Positions 9,478 through 16,477 of a DNA stretch of 64,000 bases are shown piece by piece. The notes under the pieces were generated by a model, which saw only the letters and a program-made list of their open reading frames with translations, was not told where the DNA came from and did no database searches. Within the stretch, counting starts at the first letter, position 1, and every line of letters begins with the position of its first letter. The translations under genes and the position numbers were made by a program. Source of the stretch: JAEUMD01 sp036768475 (lineage in GTDB: Bacteria; Pseudomonadota; Alphaproteobacteria; Rhizobiales; Hyphomicrobiaceae); assembly GCA_036768475.1 (NCBI GenBank), contig DAIPMW010000010.1, forward strand, positions 62,001-126,000, in the 5' to 3' direction.

Positions 9478-10151
9478 GCTCTGCACGATCCGCCATACTG
9501 AGACGTGTTCGCGCCTCGCTCGACGCCAAGGCGGACGATCCCGCGCGCCTGCAGGCGGCGCAGGGACGCATCGCCGATCATGCCCGCCAGCTCGTTCCGG
9601 CGCGGGCACAGGGGCCTGCGAACGATCACGCTGCGTTGTTTGCCAGCTTTCTCGAAAGTCAGCTTGCGACCGTCATCGAGGTGCCCGAGGCGCGCTCCGT
9701 CCCCGCCGCCGTTCATGCCTATCTCATGGAGAACGGATTGCGGCCGAGTGTTCGCCTGGGCGGCGATGCGCGGCTCACCGCGATGCCCTGGTGGGAAGAG
9801 GTGACGGGGCTTGAAACCCTGCAGGGAGCTTGCGCGCCGAACGATCCGAACGGACTTTCATTCGCGCTTTGCGGCATTGCGGAAACAGGTACGCTCGTGA
9901 TCGCTGCGGGTGCCGACAATCCCGTCACCCTCGCCTTCCTGCCTTCGACACATATCATCATCGTCGAACGCGGCACGATCGTGGGCAGTTACGAGGAGGC
10001 GGTCGACATCGTGCGGCTGGCGTTCGGTCCAACACAAATGCCGCGCACGCTCAACTACATATCGGGGCCGTCACGGACAGCCGACATCGGCGGCAAGATC
10101 GTGATCGGTGCGCACGGACCGCGCAATTTATGCGTCATGATCGTCGGTTGA
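9474..10151 (+). CDS. lutC: Lactate utilization protein LutC (LUD domain)
   Basis: 225 aa, a single LUD-domain protein with the conserved core GIAETGTLVIAAG and LPSTHIIIVERGTIV. It is the third component of the LutABC L-lactate oxidation system. The start ATG overlaps the lutB stop by 4 nt, so the start is secure. It ends 60 bp before the converging NnrU-like gene, with a copy of repeat A in between. Confidence 0.93.
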   Translation: MSSARSAILRRVRASLDAKADDPARLQAAQGRIADHARQLVPARAQGPANDHAALFASFLESQLATVIEVPEARSVPAAVHAYLMENGLRPSVRLGGDARLTAMPWWEEVTGLETLQGACAPNDPNGLSFALCGIAETGTLVIAAGADNPVTLAFLPSTHIIIVERGTIVGSYEEAVDIVRLAFGPTQMPRTLNYISGPSRTADIGGKIVIGAHGPRNLCVMIVG

Positions 10152-10167
10152 GATCGGCGGACGCCTC

Positions 10168-10214
10168 GAGCATGTTGAGCTGAAGCGTGCAGCGCTTCGG
10201 CCAAACTTACTCTA
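10168..10214. repeat. Palindromic repeat A, copy 2
   Basis: A hairpin element starting GAGCATGTTGAGCTGAAG and ending in TTACTCTA. It lies between the convergent lutC and NnrU-like genes. The last bases (10212-10214) are the TAG stop codon of the NnrU-like gene on the minus strand. It may act as a bidirectional terminator. Confidence 0.75.
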
Positions 10215-10796
10215 AGGGGCCACCGGAACGCCGATGAGCGCTGCATGCCCCCAGTAGACCATACCGAGGTAGAGCGCCGCGCCGATTACGATCACGGCGG
10301 CGTCGCCGACGAGGGTGCCCGGTTTGTCACCGAGCGGGCCGCGCCCGCCAACGCGGGTCTTCAGCGATACGCGGTCGTAGATCGCCCAGATCAGAAACGA
10401 GCCGAACAGGATGATCGAGCCCATATCCCCGTTCACAAGCAGATGACCGAACGCCCAGAACTTGATGGCGCCCAGCATCGGGTGCTTGACCAAGTCGCGC
10501 AGCTTGCTCGGAATGTAGGCCGCGACCAGAAGAAACATCGAGGCGAGCATCAATAAGAAAGTCGCGTGCCGCAGGGCCGGCGGCGGATCCCACAGCACCG
10601 GATTCTTGCCCGGCATCACCTGCAGCTTGTGATACCCCAGCACGATGACGACGAGACCGATGAATGAGATGATCGAAAACCCGATCTTGTAGGCATTCTC
10701 TCCATAGCGGTTGACGAGACCCTTGCGCAGCTCCGCATTGGCCGGGATGAGATGGACGGTGAAGAAGATCACAAGCCCAATGATCATCGCTAGCAT
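10212..10796 (-). CDS. NnrU family membrane protein
   Basis: 194 aa with about five hydrophobic membrane segments and the conserved HPxxxGAIKFWAFGHLLVNGD stretch typical of NnrU domains. The start is supported by GGAAGGA upstream. NnrU was named from a locus linked to nitrite/nitric-oxide reduction; homologues are widespread in alphaproteobacteria without denitrification genes. No nitrogen-oxide genes are visible here, so a denitrification role should not be assumed. Confidence 0.88.
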   Translation of the reverse strand: MLAMIIGLVIFFTVHLIPANAELRKGLVNRYGENAYKIGFSIISFIGLVVIVLGYHKLQVMPGKNPVLWDPPPALRHATFLLMLASMFLLVAAYIPSKLRDLVKHPMLGAIKFWAFGHLLVNGDMGSIILFGSFLIWAIYDRVSLKTRVGGRGPLGDKPGTLVGDAAVIVIGAALYLGMVYWGHAALIGVPVAP

Positions 10797-10900
10797 CGTG
10801 TCATTTCCTTCCAGGCAAGCGTTGTGCGTTCAAGCACTCAGTTCGGACGGTACCGTCCGGAGGCCACGCGATAGCGCGAGCGAGCGGCCGATGGCAAGCC

Positions 10901-11025
10901 AGAGCCTGATCGGCTGAGATGGATGCACGACTGCCTCCATCGATGCCGTGATTGAGGCTCTCAAACAAAGAGATAGAGCAGGCCACAAGGCCCAGACGTG
11001 ATTCAGTCAAAACCTGACCTGCTTC
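10901..11025 (+). repeat. Two-hairpin palindromic repeat B, copy 1
   Basis: Starts AGAGCCTGATCGGCTGAG and ends CCTGACCTGCTT. The first hairpin pairs AGAGCCT with AGGCTCT; the second pairs TAGAGCAGG with a slightly decayed CCTGCT end. It lies upstream of the NnrU-like gene. Confidence 0.85.
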
Positions 11026-11079
11026 AAGAAGCGCGCCGCCTTAAACGTTTCAGTTGCCGAAGCAATAAGCAACGTGTAC

Positions 11080-11122
11080 TTTTCCACAGGGGCACGGATC
11101 GAGGGACCCGTCCTGTGGATAA
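11080..11122. promoter_or_regulatory. Inverted pair of DnaA-box-like nonamers
   Basis: TTTTCCACA at 11080-11088 (one mismatch to TTATCCACA) and a perfect DnaA box on the minus strand at 11114-11122 (TGTGGATAA on the plus strand) face each other across 25 bp. The spacer is itself partly palindromic. DnaA binding is inferred from the consensus only. The adjacent genes are not typical for an origin. Confidence 0.45.
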
Positions 11123-11512
11123 CTAGAGTACGTGCCAAGCGCGGCGACTTGGCCTCGTAGCGAGCGTTTCATCGCTTCACGGGGTTACGCGCGTGTATGT
11201 TCGGTTCGCATTCGAACAAGGTCAGGGGCAGCATCCCGGTTGGGCCGTGGCCGCCTGCAGCTGCGCCGGAGCGGCGGCTCAACGCGATAAGAAATTTGCT
11301 GTTTCTCAAGTTACGTATTTGACGCCAGCCAGAGTTGGCTTGCCTTGCGTATTCGCAAGCAGCGCATTTTCCCTGGCTGCATATGACAGTCGCACAACTC
11401 TTCACCGCGTATGTCATCCCAACGGGGCTTTGACGCGGATGCCAGTCGAGCTTCGACTCGCAATTTTTTCGACCCCCGGCAGAGCGCATATCAGCGCGAA
11501 AGCGGGGGCAGC

Positions 11513-12154
11513 ATGACGCGCGACCGGTTCGCTCACCCGCTGCATCCCCTCCGCGGCGCGTCCCTCGCGAAATCGCAAGGAGCCGCACGGCCATCGGCTT
11601 GTGAACCTCTGGACGAAAACGCACTCGCCCAGGAAATCGCACGCATCATGGAGCGCTGCTCCAGCGCACCCCACCATACCTGCCACGCCACGCCCGCGCG
11701 CTGGCTGGGCGACGAGGCGGACCGCGCCCTTGTCGAGAGCTATCAGATGACGCCCGCATCAACGGCATATGCCGGCCGCCCCGGCGAGCCGGATGCTTAT
11801 GATGATCTCGATACAATCGCGGCAGCCGAGGGAGACGATACGCCACCGGCAAATTTTGGCGCAGGCACCGCTGCTCAATGGGTGCGACAGGCACGCCGCG
11901 ATCGATTCCGTACCAGAGTGCGCGATGCGGCTGGCTGGACCATCTCGGTCATGGTTTCGCTTCTTCTCGTCGCCGTTGTCGGCCTCGCCATGTACGGCTG
12001 GCCCGACGGCACCGCCACCGTTCGCCAGCTTCAGGCGAAGTTGCCGAAGGTCTCGACGAACCTCCGGCTCCAGCATCCGACACCGGTCCATGCACCCGAT
12101 CGGGGCACGCGGCAAAGTCAGTTCGCCACCGCTGACGTCGAGGCAAGCCGCTAG
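11513..12154 (+). CDS. Hypothetical protein with one transmembrane segment
   Basis: 213 aa from MTRDRFAHPLH; an earlier in-frame start at 11411 is possible. No family is recognised. About 140 residues of polar, probably disordered N-terminus (several His/Ala/Asp-rich stretches) are followed by one membrane helix (about 142-163, SVMVSLLLVAVVGLAMYGW) and a short basic tail. Its TAG stop is formed by the first bases of repeat A copy 3. Membrane anchoring is the only supported property. Coding is likely from length and composition but not proven. Confidence 0.6.
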   Translation: MTRDRFAHPLHPLRGASLAKSQGAARPSACEPLDENALAQEIARIMERCSSAPHHTCHATPARWLGDEADRALVESYQMTPASTAYAGRPGEPDAYDDLDTIAAAEGDDTPPANFGAGTAAQWVRQARRDRFRTRVRDAAGWTISVMVSLLLVAVVGLAMYGWPDGTATVRQLQAKLPKVSTNLRLQHPTPVHAPDRGTRQSQFATADVEASR

Positions 12155-12204
12155 AGCATGTTTTTCACGCTGAAGCGCTCCACACTTCAGCTCAACATGC
12201 TTAG
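12152..12204. repeat. Palindromic repeat A, copy 3
   Basis: TAGAGCATGTTTTTCACGCT to CTCAACATGCTTAGG. The element exactly fills the space between two convergent genes: its left TAG is the stop of the upstream hypothetical protein, and its right end (TTA on the plus strand, 12201-12203) is the TAA stop of the PRMT-like gene. A shared bidirectional terminator is a natural reading. Confidence 0.85.
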
Positions 12205-13157
12205 GGCAGGTAGCCCTTGTCGAGGTCGAGAGATTGCCGCTCAAGGGCCTTGCCCTGTGCATCGAGCCTCGACACCTTCCACGCCAAATGCGTTCCCTCC
12301 TCCTCGGAAGAACGCGAGCTGAGCGCGGCCTTGAGCACCTCGCCGCGCCTGCATGAGATGGGCGACAGCAGCGGAAAGTAGAGCTGCTCCCAATGAGTCT
12401 GCGGCGCGTCCGGAGCCGTCGACAGCGTCACGCCAGGAACAAGCTCGGCCTCCCACCAAACCGCAAGTCCGTGAACCACGACATCCGACTCGAGCGGCCA
12501 AGCCGCCTCTCCCCTGCGATTGGGGCTGTTGGGTTGCGTGGCCATGAAGTCCACTTCGTCCCACGCAACCGCGCTGTCGCCATTTGCGAGCAGATCGCCA
12601 AGCTTCAACGTGCGCACGTAGATGTTGTTGAGGCTCATGCCCTCAGCGAAGTTCAGGTCCAGCGCAATCCCGAGATCGTCACCGACATGCCTCCACGCGC
12701 GCAGCTCCTTGTCGAAGCGATCGCTGAGGATCGGCGCAACGAACTGCCGGACCCGCGCAGGGATGATCGTGCCGCCGCGCCTCAGGTGCCGGGCCCGCGC
12801 ATCAGCGAGCGTCTGGATCATATTCTCCTCGAACGCGTAATTGCCGAGCGTCTCTGAGATGACCACGTCCGCGCGCGGTGGATCCACCATGTCGATCGAA
12901 CTGCAAGGCATCACGTGACAATTGCGCGCGCGGTTTTTCTTGATGATTTGCGCAGCGACACCCGCCACCTCCGCCATCTCGTAAAGGTAGACCTCCTTCG
13001 CGCCGAGCCGAGCCGCCATCAGACCGATGAGGCCGGTGCCTGCGCCGATATCGGCGACGACCGTCTCCCCCCTACGGATCACATGCTTCAGCGCTGCGAA
13101 CAGCGCCCTGTTGCGCACGCGGTCCGCAATCAGCGTCCGATGATACTCGATGCGCAT
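12201..13157 (-). CDS. PRMT-like protein arginine methyltransferase
   Basis: 318 aa. SAM motif I (VVADIGAGTGLIGLMAA) is of the PRMT type. It is followed by a double-E loop (SETLGNYAFEEN, two Glu nine residues apart), then GGTIIPARV, and in the barrel half a THW loop (QTHWEQLYFPL). These are the diagnostic PRMT elements in the right order. The YFxxY helix is missing, but the following helix (YHRTLIADRVRNRALF) is recognisable. It should transfer methyl groups to protein arginines; the substrate is unknown. GGTGGAGG precedes the start. Two RNA methyltransferase genes lie just upstream on the same strand. A generic SAM methyltransferase is the fallback. Confidence 0.78.
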   Translation of the reverse strand: MRIEYHRTLIADRVRNRALFAALKHVIRRGETVVADIGAGTGLIGLMAARLGAKEVYLYEMAEVAGVAAQIIKKNRARNCHVMPCSSIDMVDPPRADVVISETLGNYAFEENMIQTLADARARHLRRGGTIIPARVRQFVAPILSDRFDKELRAWRHVGDDLGIALDLNFAEGMSLNNIYVRTLKLGDLLANGDSAVAWDEVDFMATQPNSPNRRGEAAWPLESDVVVHGLAVWWEAELVPGVTLSTAPDAPQTHWEQLYFPLLSPISCRRGEVLKAALSSRSSEEEGTHLAWKVSRLDAQGKALERQSLDLDKGYLP

Positions 13158-13175
13158 GCCGATTGAGCCTCCACC

Positions 13176-13991
13176 TCACGCGAGCTTCAGGTGCGCACCG
13201 CGCATCTGGTAGAGCACCAGCGCAGTCGCCACCGCAAGATTGAGGCTGTCGAGCCGTCCGGCCATCGGGATCTTGACGCGCCGCGTCGCCACCGCGTTGA
13301 GCGCATCCGAAAGTCCCGGCCCCTCGCTCCCCATCATCAAAAGAACGGGCGAGCGATATTGGGCTGCACGGAAATCCTCACTGGCCGAAAGATGCGTGGC
13401 GATAACGTCGCCACCCCATTCCTGCCGCCAGTCGAGAAAGGCGCCGCGTTCAACGCGCACGATCGGTACGGTGAAGATCGAGCCCATCGTCGCACGCACG
13501 CATTCGCGGCTCCAAGGATCGCAGCAGTTGCCGACCAGGATCACGCCCTTGGCGCCGACTGCATCGACCGTCCGGATGATGGTGCCGAGGTTGCCCGGAT
13601 CACGCACTTCTTCGAGCACGAGCCAGACATCGCCGGCACCCGCCGAATGCGGATCTGGCAATGCTGCATGGCGCTGCCGGAAGATGCCGAGCAGCGACTG
13701 CGGATTCTCCTTCGAGGCGAGCTTGCCCAGAACGACCTGCGAAACTGCCATGACGTCGCCGCCCCCCTGCCCGACCCAGCGCGCCAAGTCCTTCGCCACA
13801 CCCTCGCCCAGCGCCTGCGACAGGGCGACCAGCGTTTCAGGCCGCCAGCCGTTGTCCCGTGCCGTCATCAGGATCGAGGCACCCTCGGCGACGAACAGGC
13901 CGGTGGCCTTGCGCTCCTTGCGCATCTCCAGCGCGCGGATCGCCTTCACCCGCTCGTTCTGCAGACTGGTGATGACGAGTGGCTCACTCAT
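13176..13991 (-). CDS. TrmH/SpoU family RNA 2'-O-methyltransferase
   Basis: 271 aa with the start at 13991 (MSEPLVITSLQN), GGAGG upstream. The frame opens further but that part overlaps the next gene. The N-terminal substrate-binding part is followed by the SPOUT knot with its three motifs: RDPGNLGTIIRTVDAVGA, MMGSEGPGLSDAL and KIPMAGRLDSLNLAVATAL. It should 2'-O-methylate rRNA or tRNA; the site cannot be told from sequence. The start overlaps the stop of the RlmI-like gene by 4 nt (ATGA), so they are co-translated. Confidence 0.92.
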   Translation of the reverse strand: MSEPLVITSLQNERVKAIRALEMRKERKATGLFVAEGASILMTARDNGWRPETLVALSQALGEGVAKDLARWVGQGGGDVMAVSQVVLGKLASKENPQSLLGIFRQRHAALPDPHSAGAGDVWLVLEEVRDPGNLGTIIRTVDAVGAKGVILVGNCCDPWSRECVRATMGSIFTVPIVRVERGAFLDWRQEWGGDVIATHLSASEDFRAAQYRSPVLLMMGSEGPGLSDALNAVATRRVKIPMAGRLDSLNLAVATALVLYQMRGAHLKLA

Positions 13992-14896
13992 GTCGTCCTC
14001 CACCGCGTGAAGAGGGACGTCGGCACCGATCGCTTGCCAGCCTGCTCGCGGATCACGAGCTCGCCGATCTCGGATGCACCGCCACGCGCACCCACCACCT
14101 CCTCGACCAGTTGCCCGAATGCGAGTGTCGATGCGCGGATCGCATAAACCGTGAGAATGAGTGCCGCCCGATCGCGATCGAACAGCTTCGCGCAATCCTC
14201 CAGCAATGGCTTCAGCCCCGAGAAAAGATCCCAGGTCTCGCCTGCTGGTCCGCGGCCGAACTTGGGAGGATCGACCAGGATGATGTTGTAGCCACGACCG
14301 CGCCGCACCTCGCGCGCGGTGAATTTCATCGCGTCATCGACGATCCATCGTATCGGCGCGTCGCCGAGCTTGGATGCAGCTTGGTTCTCGCGCGCCCAGG
14401 CCACCGCCTTCTTGGACGCATCGACATGCGTCACCTCCGCGCCGGCCTTGGCCGCGATGAGCGAGGCGGCGCCCGTATACCCGAAGAGGTTGAGCACGCG
14501 CGGTCGGCTGGCGGGATCGGCGGCGCGCATCGCGGCGATCCTCTCCACCATCCACTGCCAATGCGGCATCTGCTCGGGAAACAGGCCGACATGCCACAAG
14601 CCCTGCAGGCGGCAGAGCATGTTCACGCCTGCAACGTCGAGCGCCCATTGCTCGCCCACCGGCTTGTCGATGCGCCAGCGGCCCTTCTCGTCTTCCTCTC
14701 CAGAGGCAGAAAAGACGGCATGCGCCTTCGCCCACGCCGCCGACGGCAGGGACGGGCTCCACAGAGCCTGTGCCTCGGGCCGGTCGAGCACAATCTTTCC
14801 GAACCGTTCGAGCTTGCGTCCGCCACCTGAGTCCAGCAGCGCGTAGTCGCTGAATGCGGAAGCCTCAAGAACGGTTATTTGTGAGGGATGCGACAT
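13988..14896 (-). CDS. RlmI-like class I SAM methyltransferase
   Basis: 302 aa from MSHPSQITVLE. The Rossmann fold shows VLNLFGYTGAASLIAAKAGA (motif I), THVDASKKAVAWAREN and NIILVDPPKFGRG (motif IV, DPP type). This is the group related to 23S rRNA m5C methyltransferase RlmI, but without a catalytic Cys pair that I can assign and without an N-terminal PUA domain, so the exact product is open. It heads a minus-strand run with the TrmH-like and PRMT-like genes. Repeat B copy 2 lies just upstream. Confidence 0.85.
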   Translation of the reverse strand: MSHPSQITVLEASAFSDYALLDSGGGRKLERFGKIVLDRPEAQALWSPSLPSAAWAKAHAVFSASGEEDEKGRWRIDKPVGEQWALDVAGVNMLCRLQGLWHVGLFPEQMPHWQWMVERIAAMRAADPASRPRVLNLFGYTGAASLIAAKAGAEVTHVDASKKAVAWARENQAASKLGDAPIRWIVDDAMKFTAREVRRGRGYNIILVDPPKFGRGPAGETWDLFSGLKPLLEDCAKLFDRDRAALILTVYAIRASTLAFGQLVEEVVGARGGASEIGELVIREQAGKRSVPTSLFTRWRTT

Positions 14897-14940
14897 TTGA
14901 ATGGATTCGTCCGCGCGGGAGGAGCGAGGTGCATGCTCCA

Positions 14941-15069
14941 AGAGCCTGATCGGCTGAGATTGAAATGCTCGCGCTTCCAGCGAAGGCATGAGCGAGACTT
15001 CACATACATAAGGTGTTCAGAGCAGGCCACGATGGCTAATGCCATTCCACCAAGGCCGGACCTGCTCTA
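14941..15069. repeat. Two-hairpin palindromic repeat B, copy 2
   Basis: From AGAGCCTGATCGGCTGAG to GGACCTGCTCTA. The central part differs from the main form and resembles copy 7. Its end (15067-15069, TAG on the minus strand) is the stop codon of prfB. Confidence 0.85.
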
Positions 15070-16198
15070 ACCGATATCCTCCACCTCGACCGGGCCGCCG
15101 CCCTTGATACGTTGCGCCAGTGATGCTTCCAGAAACGAATCGATATCACCATCGAGGACCGCGTCGGGATTGGTGCTGGTCTCGCCGGTGCGCAGATCCT
15201 TGACCATCTGGTAGGGCTGCAGCACGTAGGAGCGGATCTGGTGGCCCCAACCGATTTCGGTCTTGGAGGCGGCCTCTGCGTTGGCCTTTTCCTCGCGCGC
15301 CTTCAATTCGCGCTCGTAGAGCCGCGACTTCAGCATCGCCCACGCAATCGACCGGTTCTTGATCTGGCTGCGCTCCTGCTGTGACGCCACCACGATACCG
15401 GTTGGAATGTGCGTGATACGTACCGCCGAGTCCGTCGTGTTGACGTGCTGGCCGCCCGCGCCCGAAGCACGATACGTGTCGATGCGGCAGTCGCTTTCGT
15501 TGACCTGGATGTCGATCTCGTCATCGATCACGGGGAACACCCAGACCGATGCGAATGACGTGTGCCGCCGCGCATTGGAATCGTAAGGCGAGATGCGCAC
15601 AAGGCGATGCACGCCCGACTCCGTCTTGAGCCACCCGTAGGCGTTCTCGCCCTTGACCTCCAGCGTCGCAGACTTGAGGCCCGCCTCTTCACCGGCGCTC
15701 GCTTCGACCATCGTCACCTTGTAGCCGCGCTGCTCGGCCCAGCGAGCGTACATGCGCGTCAGCATTTCCGCCCAGTCCTGGCTTTCGGTACCGCCCGCGC
15801 CGGCATGGATCTCGACATAGGTGTCGTTGCCGTCCGCTTCGCCGTTGAGCAGCGCCTCCACGGAGCGCCGCTGCGCATCTTCGCTCAATCTCTTGAGCGC
15901 AGTCTCGCCTTCCGTAACGGTATCGCTGTCGCCTTCCGCCTCGCCCAGCTCGATCAGCGTTACCGCATCGTCAAGATCACGCTGCAGCGCACTGACGCTC
16001 TGCATCGCCTGCTCCAGCTGGCGACGCTGGCGCATGACCTTCTGCGCCGACTGCGGATCGGACCACAGGCCCGGATCCTCCGCCCGGCGGTTCAGCTCCG
16101 CAAGGCGCGCTTCAGCCGTATCCCAGTCAAAGATGCCTCCTCAGGAGGGTCAGCGCCTCCTCAATGGAATCGACGTGCTTGTGGGCATCGGCGCGCAT
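15067..16198 (-). CDS. prfB: Peptide chain release factor 2, programmed +1 frameshift
   Basis: RF2 recognises UGA/UAA. The gene reads from ATG at 16198 for 23 codons to CTT, then TGA at 16129-16127. A +1 slip on CTT TGA C continues at GAC (16128) to the stop at 15067, giving 376 aa. The slip site has the canonical layout: an internal AGGAGG six bases upstream of CTTTGAC. The second frame carries GAGGTES, the recognition loop RISPYDSNARRHTSF (SPY where gammaproteobacteria have SPF) and the catalytic GAGGQHVN. GGAGG precedes the start. The frameshift autoregulates RF2 in many bacteria. The stop codon is provided by repeat B copy 2. Confidence 0.96.
16123..16142 (-). promoter_or_regulatory. prfB recoding site (SD-like + CTTTGAC)
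   Basis: On the minus strand AGGAGGCATCTTTGACTGG contains the Shine-Dalgarno-like stimulator, the slippery CTT and the in-frame TGA followed by C. This matches the established RF2 frameshift signal. Confidence 0.95.
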
Positions 16199-16225
16199 CG
16201 CTGCCTCCTCTTCATCCGTGCGTAT

Positions 16226-16354
16226 CTAGAGCAGGTCAGGTTTTGATTAAATCACCTCAGGCCGTTATGGCCTGCTCTATCTCTTTGATTGAGAGACCGA
16301 TTCACGGCCTTGATGGAAGCAGTCGTGCTTCCATCTCAGCCGATCAGGCTCTAG
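16226..16354 (-). repeat. Two-hairpin palindromic repeat B, copy 3
   Basis: The best preserved copy, reversed relative to copies 1 and 4-6. It is bounded by CTAGAGCAGG at the left and GATCAGGCTCTAG at the right. Inner stems are TAGAGCAGG/CCTGCTCTA (16227-16279) and GATGGAAGC/GCTTCCATC. It lies upstream of prfB. The CTAG at both outer ends could be a target-site duplication. Confidence 0.9.
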
Positions 16355-16477
16355 CGGGATTGGCGCACATATAGTGGGCCGGAACAGATGTGTAAACTTG
16401 AACGGACCGATTAGGAGGTAGGCCGGATTGACGGTTCGCCACGCCGCTCGACCGCCGTCGCCCCGATCACCCGCCGC

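Larger units (their letters stand above)
10797..11512. other. Intergenic region with repeat B and DnaA-box pair
   Basis: 716 bp without a convincing gene. It holds a copy of repeat B (10901-11025) and an inverted pair of DnaA-box-like nonamers (11080-11122). The rest (11123-11512) is unexplained; a frame there is not supported by a ribosome binding site or recognisable protein features. Confidence 0.5.

Noticed and set aside
11080..11122. Chromosomal origin oriC
   Set aside because: Only two DnaA boxes, no AT-rich unwinding stretch, and no hemE, dnaA, parAB or similar origin-linked gene nearby.
16127..16129. In-frame stop in prfB, as sign of a pseudogene
   Set aside because: It is the canonical programmed frameshift stop, with the SD-like stimulator and CTTTGAC.
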